64,000 nt of DNA from Ganoderma boninense. Lineage: Eukaryota; Basidiomycota; Agaricomycetes; Polyporales; Polyporaceae. The DNA is taken from assembly GCA_002900995.3 (NCBI GenBank), contig CM035305.1, positions 496,001-560,000 on the forward strand, written 5' to 3'. Below are positions 47,989 to 58,898 of the stretch, piece by piece; positions within the stretch are counted from its first letter, which is position 1; every line of letters starts with the position of its first letter. The position numbers were made by a program, and so were the translations under genes. The notes beneath the pieces are model-generated. The model saw only the letters and a program-made list of their open reading frames with translations, did no database searches and was not told the DNA's origin.

Positions 47989-50900
47989 GGCTCATCGCGA
48001 CTGCGCTGGGCGGCGCGTCGAGCGAAGGGCCAGTCGGAGGAGGGGCAAGAAGAAGAGGAGATGGTGGAGGAAGGAAGGAAGGAGAAAAGGACGAGGGAGC
48101 GGGCATCGCCCCGATGAGGTCAGGAGATTGGGCTGAGGCTGAAGCTGAGAGGCTGCAGGTGCCAGGACTGAGACGAACCAGCGGACACGCCGAGAGATAG
48201 ATTGGCCTCCCTGACGTCCCTGGGAACCCGGCCACGCGCGACGTCCTCTCCCCATTAAAGGCAATCATATAGCCTTATCCGGCCCCCCGATGCGTAAGAT
48301 CGCCGCCACGATCTCCCCAAAGGCACCTCTCCAATCGCGATAAACTCATCGCTGGCGCCCATAAACACGACGCGCTCCCCCGAATGGGGCCCGCCTTCCC
48401 AGCGCCACAACTCGCCTCCCTCGCGCCCCTCGATCATCCTCGGCCCATCGTCCACCCCGACGCCCGACGTCCGCGCTAGCCCGCCCGACCGTATGCCCAC
48501 GTCGCCGCTGCCCCAAAACCCTGTCACTAGTACTTGCATTCCCGGAATATGCTATCTCGCGACGACGTGCGCTGGCAAGCTGCAAGCACTCCGATGGTGG
48601 ACGCGAACGCGTGCCGCAAACACATGCATTGTCCATTGACTAATCTTACGTTGCCTCCGCCCAGTGTTCGTGCCCACGGTGCATCACCCCCATGGGCCTG
48701 CCCAGGCGCGACCGCGCACGTCACGCCCCGCGCCCGGCGTGTCCGGCAAGTACAAACGTCCTGCCCTCCAGGTCACTCTGAGGTCACTCGTCAGTCGGAC
48801 AGCGAGCTTGTCCGAGGAATGGACACGACCTTGACCACACTTCTTTCGAGGCTGCTCCGCGGGACGACGCGTTCGAAGTTCGGTATGCTCGGTGCGTCCT
48901 TCCTCGCCCCAGGCACGCGAAACCCCACGCATTGCTTAATGAACCCACGAGCCCACGGCGGAGAAGACGCAGGCGGCGGAAGCAGACGACGGAAGCCAGG
49001 AAATGCGTCCGCTGCAGCTGCCCGGAGGCTCGAGGCGCCCAGCGGTCGAGCCCAGTATGGCTACCGGCTTGCCCCAACGAGCGCGAAGGTCGTCGAATGA
49101 AGGCGTCTGTGCATCATGCGCGGAGGGAAGTCAGCCCACTCGCACATTAATGATGCGCAAGAAGCACAACCTTACCGGTCACCACCGGTCTGCATAAGGC
49201 CAATCCGGGACGACCTCCGTGCGGGCAGCGGGTCCGATGGATCATTGGATGCAGCTGCAATTCACGCGCGCAGGCCCCGTGCACACCCTCAAGGTTTCGA
49301 GCCCTGGTAGACCGCTGGCGGACTTGTTTTAGCCGCTGCGGCTGGAGGGCGCGCCAAACATATGCATTAGAAGACCGTAATGCGGCCATAGGCGCAGAGA
49401 AGGGAGAAGGGTCGGTCTTCCATTAATTCATTCGTCTGGGAGGTCAATATTGAACGTCAGCCAGATCTCCGAAGTCCAGCTCCTCCGCAAATTGCCAGTC
49501 CGAAGCGGAAGGCGCGCTTCGCTGTTCTATTCGTCCGTCATGCGCACGGCACGCCTGACCTCCCAAAGGGAAGTGCGTTGGTCAAATCGAGCCTCCGTGC
49601 CGGCCAACGACGAACCCGGGTGGTTCAAACTCACCGTGGGTTGCGTCAGGCCTGAACCTCGGCCCCGCAGAGCGAACGAGAACGACCTTCCGGGATTCCT
49701 CGACGTCTCGGCCTCCGCCCTCCGCCCTCGAGCACAACGTCCCCTTCCCAACCGTTGCGGTCGTGCTCCCCGCCAAGTGGCTTCGCCGCTCTCGACGATC
49801 GCACCAATCCCGCATGCAAGCCAAGCTCGCGGGCGTGAAATGGCTCAGCTGCACCCGGTGTGTGCTGCGGACACCAAACTCAAGCTCGGAACGGAAGCAC
49901 GGTCGTGTTCAGGGTCGCCCTAATGAAACCAAACAGGTGATATTAACTTCGCATACCTATAGATTGCTCCTGCACGCACGGGTGTGGCCGTGATCTCTGT
50001 TCTTCCACGGCGCGTGCATGACGTCGTCGCCGCGGAGCAGCTCGCCTTAACCGCGCAGACTCTGAACCTTCGTCCCCGTCGCGCCGCGTCAGCCAATGCC
50101 AGCCACACGTAGCAACCTGAACGCGGACGCACCTGCTCGGTACTTGATGCTCACTGCTCGCCCGCAGACTTGCGTACCGCCTGTCCACCATCACGTCCGC
50201 GATCTCGTGTCTTCAGCGCGTCCTCTAGCACACGCCCGTCCTGAGGCTTGTCCGACATCTCGGGGAGGCTGCGACCGCGCGCATATAGTCGAGGAACCGG
50301 GGAGCGGCCGCATATAGTCGAGGACAAAGGGAAGAGTCGCATATAGTCGAAGCACGGGGGGACGACGACGATCGTCTGTGTAGCCGTCACATATACGACC
50401 CTGCAAAAAATGACGAACGGTAGCCGGCGGCTGGGCCTCGTACTCGACCTCCGACGAGAACAGTCGGTCCTCGAGATGGCCGCGCATCTTCTACATTGGG
50501 CGCAGTCGCACCTGTGTCGGCGGAGGGGGTCAGGGAAGACATTCGACGCGCCTAATATCGTGATAGCGAGGTTCCGGTCGACCTCAGGCTTGAGAGGACG
50601 TAACTGCACATCGCACGGCAGAGGGCGACGAAGCACTGTGGGAGTTCTTGCAGCCGAAAATGCAGGAGAGATACTGCTGGTAGATCTTTGAGATCGGAGG
50701 TGGGTCGCCTCGAGATGAGATTGGATGATCGACTGGGACGGGCACACGACACAGATGACGACTGTCGGGCTGCCTAACGGCGCGCGTTGGAGATGCGTCG
50801 CCGCCGGGATGTTCGCCCTACAGCAGTGTCTCCGGGAGCTTTCGTGCAATGCGTGCAGAGCAGAAGAGGGCGGCCACTATCAGTAAAACCTGCACAGCTC

Positions 50901-51929
50901 TGAGAGATCTGGATCAGACCCGCCCCAGACTTTTCAGACGGATTTCAGACGTTTCAGATCGAATTGGCGCCCAGAGCTTCAAGCTTCAAGCTTCAAGACC
51001 CACGTTCAGAACATCGGGCGCTCCATTCTTTCGCGCGCGCTCCTGCTTCCTCCTTTCTCGCTCTGAGCTCCCCCACCGAGTCTCCCTCCCGTGGACCATC
51101 TACGACTTATGCTGGAGCTATGGACCGGGTCTCAACTGAAGTGGCCCATTGACACCAATACCTTTCTGGTAAGTCAATACTTGTCCGTGTACCCGCGGTC
51201 ATTCCCCGGCTCCCCGTCCCTATTCTCTCGGCTCATTTTCATTATGCTTTGCCATTATTTATGTTCAGTGTACCTATGCATACCGTTTACGGTGTTTTAA
51301 GACCAAATATTGCACATTATTCCAGTCCCGGGCTGTGAGCCCAACGTTGTGAGTTCGGAGGTCTGGGAGGTCTGGACGGTGGCTGTCCAGGGCGCCCAGA
51401 TCTCCAGAGATTGTCAGTTTTACTGATGGCCAGAGGGGGTATAGCGCAGAAGGTCGACTCGAAGCAACGTACCAGTCCTCGTCGACTGGCGCAATCCTTG
51501 GTCGCCAGAAAGCCAGTCGCAGGGCGATATCGCGCAAGGAGTTATCTGAAATGGTTTGGACAACTAGATCTGTTTTCCTCTGGGATTTGATGGGAGCAGA
51601 GACCAGGGGAGGCCCGGGTTGTTGGACGTGTAGCCCAGTGCGCAGGAGACGATCACGGTGCTAGGGCTGTGATGTCAACTAGCTCTCCCAGCTCCACGGC
51701 AGCCATCGGGCATGCCTATTACTGCAGATACGAAACCACGACGAGGAAGGTGAGAGCGCACAAGAATCCTGATCGCACTCATGGAGGCGAATTGGCAAGC
51801 TGTGTGGACTGAGAACTGATTTGCTGGAACCGACTATGCTATGACAAATAGCATAGCTCAGGTAGTAGGTACCTCGCCGGACCAATCGGAAGGTGAGAAA
51901 TGAAAACTACTGCGGGGTGAGCCGATCAT
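47989..51929. other. Four-kilobase stretch without a recognised gene
   Basis: A minus-strand frame at 48,539-48,255 ('LWRWEGGPHSGERVVFMGA') looks somewhat protein-like but has no identifiable family. The 29-bp repeat at 50.3 kb lies here. Confidence 0.4.
50280..50366. repeat. Three 29-bp tandem repeats headed by CGCATATAGTCGA
   Basis: Units start at 50,280, 50,309 and 50,338. The first 13 bases are identical and the remaining bases are purine-rich and variable. Confidence 0.85.
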
Positions 51930-52640
51930 TGGAGATACGCAAGGTGAGGGGGAAGAATCAATGTAGGAGGCGTATGAGATGGGAAAGGATAGAGTATGCG
52001 CTTGTATGAACCCCATATGCGAGCTGCCAACCGAATGGACGCAGAGTGCCACAATGCCGCAATGCGAGAAAGGAGACGCCGAGTGGGAAGTTCGACCCTG
52101 TGTGTGGCCACAACGGCAGCACCGTGCCGTGATAGTAGTGGGATAATGTTTGTGGCCAGACATGAGCGTCGTCGGAGAAGAGGGAGCGGGCGATGCGTAG
52201 GAATGCGTCCGGGGGGAGTGGGGTTTCTGCTGCTTCAAGCAGCACGGACGTATCACGAGCAACAGCAGCAAGGGCCTCATCTCGGATGGTCGCAAAACGC
52301 GGGCACCCCACGAATAAGTGATGCGGTGTCTCGAGGACGTCGCAGCCGAAATGGCATGCGGGTGGTGTATCCCCAAAGCGGCGGTAGCGGGTGAAGGTGT
52401 CATCTAGCTGGGAGGAGCGGACCTAGAGTTGAACAAGTGCGGAGTAGGCCGAGGAAGCGCGGGTGTAAGGCTGTGGAGGAGGCGGATGGATGTCATACAG
52501 AGGGCGAAATAAGACGGAGTTTGGCCGGGTGGAAGGATCAGATAGACGGGAATGAGTGATAAGGTTAGCTAGAACAGAGGGGATCGAGGATGGGGAAGCG
52601 TAACCATGAGATGGGGTGTGCAACACAAAAGTGGGGAATA
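51930..52640 (-). mobile_element. 3' remnant of a LINE-like reverse transcriptase ORF
   Basis: Minus-strand pieces in order: 'ASSAYSALVQL', an in-frame TAG (about 52,425), 'DDTFTRYRRFGDTPPACHFG', then 'ETPHHLFVGCPRFATIRDEA'. After a frameshift comes 'ALWHSASIRLAARIWGSYKR'. This order (leucine/arginine-rich segment, C-x3-C...HH-x4-C zinc finger with 'CPRF', final 'SIRLAxRIWG') is characteristic of the C-terminus of non-LTR reverse transcriptase polyproteins in Basidiomycota. The catalytic RT and RNase H domains are absent. The remnant is broken and ends about 100 bp before the F-box/WD40 gene on the opposite strand. The 5' boundary is uncertain. Confidence 0.7.
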
Positions 52641-52683
52641 AGAAAGCCCCGTCGCTCGTATGGGCGTTGAAAATAGTAATCGA

Positions 52684-52707
52684 GACGCCCGACGTTATCA
52701 GGGCGTC
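52684..52707. promoter_or_regulatory. Inverted repeat GACGCCC-N10-GGGCGTC
   Basis: Perfect 7-bp arms, 34-57 bp upstream of the F-box/WD40 start codon. Same core as the pairs near family-B F-box copies. A regulatory role is inference. Confidence 0.35.
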
Positions 52708-52740
52708 AATGTGTACTTGGGTCTCTTGTACCCGACCGTC

Positions 52741-55700
52741 ATGCAGTCCCCACGTTTTCCTTGGGAGCTCCTCGAGAGAGTCATCAGCCACTCTGGCGAC
52801 TATCCCAACTTGCTACGCAGTTTCACCCTCACATGCCGCGACCTCCTTCCTCGCAGCCACTGCGTGATGTTGGCCGCGGGGGTCAATCTCAAGAGCCGCG
52901 ACCATGCCTTCACCTTCGTCGACTTTCTGCAGGAAAATCCCAACCTGAAGCCGTTCATCACCGCGATAACCGTGAAGCTGGCCGACTTTCCGCCGTTTCC
53001 CCTCCTTCGCATCCTCTCACATCTTTCCGACATCAAGTTCATCTCGCAGCAGATGAATGAAACTGACTTTGACATCAGTCCCTCTCTTCATCCATCTACC
53101 CTTGCCGGCTTCCGCCTGTTTGGGGACCACCATCAGCAAACTGGGCAGCGAGAATGCAGGGACATACAGCCTCAGTAGGAGTCTGTAGCCATGGTAGTGT
53201 ATCGTAAGCACCTCACGGACTCCTATAGGATTGCGTAGGGCTTTACAGGTGGCTGTAGCGTAGCACACAAGACCTTGTAGGACGATGTAGGGCTAGCAGC
53301 GGGAAATTGTAGAGCCCTACAAGGTTCTACAGGTCGGCCCCCACACCACGCCAGGGGTATGCAGTTGGTACACTATAATCCTGTAGGAGCATACGGAACT
53401 CTACGGAGAGCGGCGGTGGACGCTAGCCTTGAACATTTCAAAGCGACAAGCAAACATGAGATGAAAGTGATACGAAATATATTGCATTAAATAATACAAC
53501 CACTATATACACGATACAGTAGATACGAATGGCCCGAGGAACACCATCCGTGAGCATGGTACAGATGAAAAGTGGTAAAAGGGCGGGGGTATGGTGGGGA
53601 GAATACATTATACGCACCTTGCCATCAGCGTGATCTGCTGTAATGGAGGAAACAGAACCGGCGCAATCTGGCTCCTCTCGGGACGCAGCGAAATGGTAGG
53701 AGCTTACTTACCTGGATACCTCGACGAGAGCCACGCACCTGAACGCTAGAAAGGGACAGCGAGCACGTACCTGAAGTTCAACCTCTGTCCCGAAGACGAC
53801 GTGCCTGGCCAGACTGTGTAGGTGATAAATTAAAGGGGAACTCACGCACTTTTAGACACACTGAACACGTTTTGAGGCCCAAGGCATTGGGTGGTATGAA
53901 ATTCATAGGGTGATACGCATATACGCACCTAGTGTAGGAAGACGAAGAAGGAATAAGCTAACGAGCAAGGATACGCACCTTTGAGCCTGCCACAGCAGGT
54001 AGACGACAACACTAGGCTTCATGGGGCTCGGGAGGCGGAGTCCTCAGAGAAACGATCAGCAAGAATGCGAGTGAAGGAAGAGGGGGGGAGACCATGGTGG
54101 ATAGAGGTCAAGTCAGATTGGGGCAAAGTCGAGGCAGCCCGTGGCTATATTAGGTGTCGGCGGAACCATGACGTCATGAAATAAGTGGGCACTCACTCGC
54201 CAGAGCGCATCCCGCAATTCGTTGGGGTTATCCTGCGGTCGGTTGGGGTAGGGACCCCCAGTCGGGCCCATAGAGCACGACGGGGTAAGCGAGGACTTCG
54301 GACGACAGGTCCTGCAAGACCAGTGGCTGTCTCTGCTGGCTATCTGTGTGTTGATATGCCACTGTCACTCGAAGCGACTTGGATCGGGGTTTTAAAGAAG
54401 GGTCAAAGGGGGTTCGAGAAAAGCGAAAGAAGTGGTCGGTAGGACATGGTGGTGGCCCGAGTGAAAATCTTACGCGCGCTTGTAGTCCCTTGAAGGGATG
54501 GGGGTATCCGCCGGACACCTTGCATAGCGATGCAGGCTTTCATCGTGTCCTGTTTATGCACTGCATCTCACTATAATATTACATCGTGTACGACATGCCC
54601 CTACAAGCTATAGCCGTATCCTACCATCGACTGTACGATCCTGTCGGACATGGGCGGAGCCTGCGAATTACTACAGCCGCCTGCATGGTTGCGTAGCGCC
54701 CTGCATCGCTTTGCAGGTAAGTTGCACTTTTGCTGATGACATACACACTCTGCGCCTCTTCCATATCACCTTCTCGACATCCCTGGAACTTGCCCATCTG
54801 CTTTTGGCATTCCGGAGCCTGACGCACCTCGTTTGCGAAGACGTCACTACACAACCAGGTCGTAATGAAGCTCCTTTAGCTGCGGTCAAACAACGCCTCT
54901 CCAAGCAGCTGCGGCTTCGGTCTTTAGTGGTGAGTATTTGAGCCCAGTCCAGGTTTCGAAGCAAGCCTAATTAGAGGTCTTGTCCTTGTAGAGCGATTCG
55001 TGGTGCTTGAAATCTCAATTCGGCTTCGAGGAGATGCGTTCCGTGGGTGACGTATTGTTTGATCCGAATTTGAAGTTAGCGTCATTTACGGTGGAGAGCT
55101 TGGAGATAACAGACAGTAAGTGTAAACTCCTGAATAATATCTGGAGCGCGCTTTCTTATGGTGGCTGTTATTCACGACAGCACTCTATCTAGATGACTTC
55201 GCGCATCTTAGGTTGCCTGAATGGCCTCAGCTTCGATACCTCAAGTTGCACCTTGATTCAGAGGATCTGCGGACGAGAAATAGCATCAAGATCTTGAAAA
55301 ATGTCGATAGAGCGGTGTGCAAAGATGTAGTAATCCAGTTCGATGAACAGTGGGGCCTGCGGGATCTGCAATGCATGCTGTCTGATCCCTCGGAGACGTA
55401 CTACACGGACTTAGGACACGTCTTGCTCAAGTTCTCACAAGTCAGCGTCATATGGAGCGTAATTCCCCTATGCGCCAACGGACACCATTTCTGGACTTCG
55501 GAGCTCAGAAAACATTTCACCACGGTGTTTCGCTGCGGTGCCTCGCTGCAGCTGGTGTTGAAGTCGGAAACGGGTGAGTCCAAGTAGTAATTGACCGAGC
55601 AGGCGAACTGATCAATTATTCAGTCTTCCCATTCTGGCTGGGCCACGACTATTTCATATCTGCTTTAACCGTCTCTTCAGATGGAAAATGGATTGCAAGT

Positions 55701-56705
55701 GGCTCTGACGACTCTACCATCATCTTGTGGGACACAAAGGATGGAAGCATAGCCCAGCAATGGGCCTTTCCCACCTACCGAACAGTTTGCTCTCTTGCAT
55801 TCTGCCCGCACAGTCGCTGTCTAGTGGCTGGAGGAGAGGACGGGAAGGCGGTGGTCTGGGAATTTTCGGGAAATGGTCCGAGTCGCATGATCACGACTCT
55901 CGACTCGAAAAACACCGGCGCAGCCACAGCCTGCGCATGGTCCAGCGGCATGATAATTGCCATCTTATCGTCGCCTTCCAGCCTGCAGCTGTGGGATGCT
56001 ACTTCATTCCATCCCCTCGACGCACTCGAGATATCAGGATCTATTGGGTTCTATCCCGGCGGGGTTTACCTTGGTCCCCAGGTCATGTTCTCTCCAGACG
56101 GGCGCTGGCTCACCTGTATAAGCCAGTGCAGCACTAGAAGCAACATCCCGTCCTTCAACACTCTCAACTTGGATAATTTCCCCATTATCACCTTCAACCT
56201 CGAGACGGAAGCCATGCGCCCAATGATTTGGAGAGCTAGGACTCCGTTCACGGTGCAAGTCTTAGACGAGTCGGACGTTACGAACACGAGCGTCGGGAGG
56301 CTATGTGTCTCAGAAGAGGGCGGGCCAATTGTCTCTACGCTCGACGGCAACCTTGCTTTGAGGGTGTTGTCGGACGGGAGAGTGAAGGTATGGGATGTCA
56401 ATGCCCGCGTCGAGCTCTGGGAGCTCACCGGACACAAGGGGACATTTGAACACTACATGGCGCATTTCTCTCCATCCGGGAAGTATATCGTGTCCGCAGC
56501 GGAGACGGTTTCGAGTCTCTTATGGAGAGTCAGTGATGGGACGTGCGTGGCGGAGCTTCCGGCCGTGGAGGTCAGTGGCAAATTGGTGACGCGCTTTGCA
56601 TTCTCCCCGGATGAGAATACCCTGTCCTTCGCAATGTCGGACGGGACTGTTCAGATTTACAATATTCCTGACATGATCTCGATTACGTATTCTCAGGGCC
56701 GGTAG
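52741..56705 (+). pseudogene. F-box/WD40 fusion gene split by a 1.6-kb insertion
   Basis: Host exons: 52741-53122 continuing at 54733-54929, then 54992-55115, 55181-55573 and 55624-56705. Without the insert the model is about 725 residues. It starts with an F-box-like segment ('FPWELLERVISHSGDY', 'LLRSFTLTCRDLLPRS') and continues with LRR-like sequence ('IHTLRLFHITFSTSLELAHL'). From about residue 366 come WD40 blades ('ASGSDDSTIILWDTKDG', 'LVAGGEDGKAVVWEF', 'VLSDGRVKVWDV', 'SLLWRVSDGT'). The last intron (GTGAGT...TTCAG) joins the two halves in phase, so they form one gene. F-box plus WD40 is the design of SCF substrate receptors. The insert at 53,123-54,728 introduces a stop at 53,176-53,178, so the allele should be null unless the insert is spliced out. 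A WD40 relic of the same family is at 4.5 kb. Confidence 0.82.
53123..54728. mobile_element. 1.6-kb insertion in the F-box/WD40 gene with TTTG target duplication
   Basis: The coding sequence stops making sense after CTGTTTG (53,116-53,122) and resumes after a second TTTG (54,729-54,732). Removing the insert plus one TTTG restores the reading frame exactly ('GFRLF' to 'ADDIHTLRLF'). The ends share GCAAA, GCGA and TGCAGGG in inverted orientation, with small gaps. TGTAGG/CCTACA motifs are dense in the first 250 bp and last 200 bp, like subterminal repeats of DNA transposons. The 10-mer ATACGCACCT occurs three times (53,610, 53,921, 53,971); its complement resembles splice donors. No transposase domain is visible, so the element is probably non-autonomous. 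The superfamily cannot be named from this. Confidence 0.78.
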
Positions 56706-56776
56706 GACTCGGATGTTACCATCTTTCTCCACGAGAGTTGTACTAGCACCTGTAATGTAATGTAATGTTCCGAACT

Positions 56777-56789
56777 TGAATGGCTTGCG

Positions 56790-56791
<2 letters not shown>
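56777..56791. repeat. Left 15-bp target-site duplication of the retroposed element
   Basis: tgaatggcttgcgtc, directly abutting the T29 tract. An identical copy lies at 58,884-58,898. Confidence 0.93.
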
Positions 56792-56825
<34 letters not shown>

Positions 56826-58883
56826 CTCGTGTATTGGCAGTATCTACATATACAGGTTTGCTTCTCGTCTGTAACGTTGACAGCGCACACGCTATCCCGC
56901 GTTTGTTTGACCATGGCGGGTCCGCGGCCTGAGACCAGTGGCGGATAGGGAATCGGAAGTAGGTTACCAACCTACAACCGGGCGGCAAGTGGAACGTAAT
57001 CACGACAGATGCTGTCAAAGCGATCTGCCGGAAGAGTGATAGCCTTCTCGAGTACGAGAAGGGTAGAGTAGGTGATCAACAAGGACATGAAGATATCACC
57101 AATCCACTGAGGGGCGGTGGTCCTTGAAGACGAGGAGTAGTGTGCCGAAACCGTTTTTTGAGACGGCGGCGGTTTGTCAGGATCGAGGGCAACTAGCCAC
57201 TCCGGTAGGTAGCAGCCAGTTGTCCGGTTGGGGGGTGGATGTAGAGGAGTCTCAGACGAAGGGGTGAGTCTACGTCTGATGGGTACGGCCCGATCTCTTG
57301 GGCCCACCGCGTGGGTTTTTGGTATAAGTTTCCAGACGAGAATCTCGCCACATGGAAACTGGATTGGTACGATTTTGTGGTCGTAGGTAGACAAGTCTTT
57401 GTCTACCCACTTCGATTCGAGTATTATTTCAGTCAGCCAGCGTGGAGGGAACAAGTCCCGCTCGGCGCTAGGCCAAAGACTCCACAGCTGGGTGGCATTG
57501 TTGGTAAAGGTGTTTGTGCCGTAGTGTTCGGTGTACAAGCGTACGGCTGACAGGTTATCCTCCGCGATTTGGAGGAGGTGTTGATCTCCGGTGTATCCAT
57601 ACTAATACCAGAATGGATTCCAGAAAGAGCGGTTGTCGTCAATCCGCTGTAGAGCAGGATTGTAACGGTTGGATGTAAGGCTCCCTGCACAGAGGGCCTG
57701 TTGGCCAATGGCGACGATGGTCACCGGTGCAGGGTCAGGGGTTTCGATGAGATTGGAAAATTCCGTTTGGAATTTTCCAAAGTGTTGGATGATTTTCAGA
57801 GCTGTCCAGAAGGGGAACAGGACATTGACTCTGACAGCGGTTTGTATGTTGTACACTCCAAGGAGGACGGGGACCTCAGCCAGGAGTGAAGGTGGGGTAT
57901 GGAAAACATCTGCAATGCAGACGTAGTGTGTGGTGTATTTTAGAAGCTCATCAGTGTAGTCGATGAGTTGATGGACGCTGAGGCCAGAGCATGCTATTTC
58001 CCCAAAAGCAGGGGAAGCTCGGTAGGAGGCCTCATCGGGTGCAGTGAGGCGTATATACGCCAGGTGAGTGATGAGACACTGCAAGCGTGGGACGTATGGC
58101 AGCGTATTTTCGGGTAAGAAATATATAAAATCATCGGGGTTTTTGAGCCCGACGATCTGTGGTGTACAGGAGTAGGGGGTCCCATAGCAGAGACCCGCGA
58201 AGGAGTTACCGGGTGCTCGGGGGAGAACTGATCCGGCCCGAGTAAAGTGAAGATGAGGGGGTATGCGTCCAAGTGGAGTAAGACTCACACGTCGGGCAGC
58301 TTTGTGGGTCATGTGGTCCTGCGCTGATAAGCGCGGTGGATAAGGGATCGATGGGGTCCCGCGCGCTGAGGATGCGTCGGCGGGACGGGGATGAGTGGAG
58401 GAATACGGGTGTCGCGATGGCTCAGCAACACTCGTGGATGGTTTGGGGGAAGGTGAGGGGGCAGTGGGTGGCCTCCTCAAGAGTGGTGGGGGAGGAGGAG
58501 GGACAGTATCTGTCTCCTCGTCGGAGTCGGCGTCAGTCCAGTCGGACTCATCGTCGGATGTCCCAAAGGACGAGAGTGTCCCGCGCACTGAAGATGTGTC
58601 GGCGGGACAAGTGGGTTTAGGGGAAGACAGGCGTTGCGTAGAGGCAACGTCTGTGGGTGGGTGGGGGATGTACCTGGAGGGCGCGCTGCGCGTGGTGATC
58701 GCATCGCTTGGCCCTCCAGATCCCGCCTGGATGGCACTTGGATGCATGTTGGTCTCTCCTAGACCGAGGAAAGGGGAGGGGGATTAGTTCTGGGTTGCCC
58801 TCGGTACGACAGATGGTATGGATTGCAGTGCGATAAAAGAGGCGCCCACTTGCGTGGTGGTGGTAGGAGAGAAAGGAGCGGTG
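56792..58883 (-). mobile_element. Retroposed, polyadenylated RNA copy, 2,092 bp
   Basis: Read on the minus strand the insert has a 136-nt leader, an intronless frame of about 590 codons (58,747-56,972), a 151-nt 3' region and an A29 tail (56,820-56,792). Perfect 15-bp direct repeats flank it (56,777-56,791 and 58,884-58,898). Poly(A) plus a long target duplication is the signature of LINE-mediated target-primed reverse transcription. No reverse transcriptase is encoded, so the RNA was mobilised in trans. It lies 86 bp beyond the stop of the F-box/WD40 gene. The source RNA is not identified: a cellular mRNA, a non-retroviral RNA virus segment or a non-autonomous retroposon are all possible. 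Confidence 0.9.
56972..58747 (-). pseudogene. Intronless 592-codon frame in the retroposed copy, one internal TAG
   Basis: The frame runs from ATG 58,747 to TAA/TAG at 56,972 with one in-frame TAG at 57,604-57,602. Residues 1 to about 190 are Ser/Pro/Thr-rich with an acidic patch ('DDESDWTDADSDEETD') and a run of prolines, and are probably disordered. Residues 190-590 look globular and rich in aromatic and branched residues ('DDFIYFLPENTLPYVPRLQC', 'LLGVYNIQTAVRVNVLFPFW', 'TQLWSLWPSAERDLFPPRWL'). I see no zinc knuckle, protease, reverse transcriptase, kinase or transporter motif. In a genome where neighbouring genes average several introns, an intact-length frame without introns fits a copied RNA. 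The single stop suggests recent insertion. Function unknown. Confidence 0.8.
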
Positions 58884-58898
58884 TGAATGGCTTGCGTC
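58884..58898. repeat. Right 15-bp target-site duplication of the retroposed element
   Basis: Identical to 56,777-56,791; it marks the 5' end of the inserted copy. Confidence 0.93.

Noticed and set aside
48255..48539. Minus-strand 94-codon frame with a protein-like look
   Set aside because: No family, no convincing splice partner and GC-rich composition. Kept only as a note in the intergenic entry.
50280..50366. Regularly spaced 29-bp repeats as a CRISPR-like array
   Set aside because: Only three units, just 13 conserved bases per unit, and a eukaryotic nuclear context.
56792..56820. T29 as an ordinary homopolymer or terminator
   Set aside because: It directly abuts one copy of a perfect 15-bp direct repeat and lies just downstream of a minus-strand ORF, so a poly(A) tail of a retrocopy explains it better.
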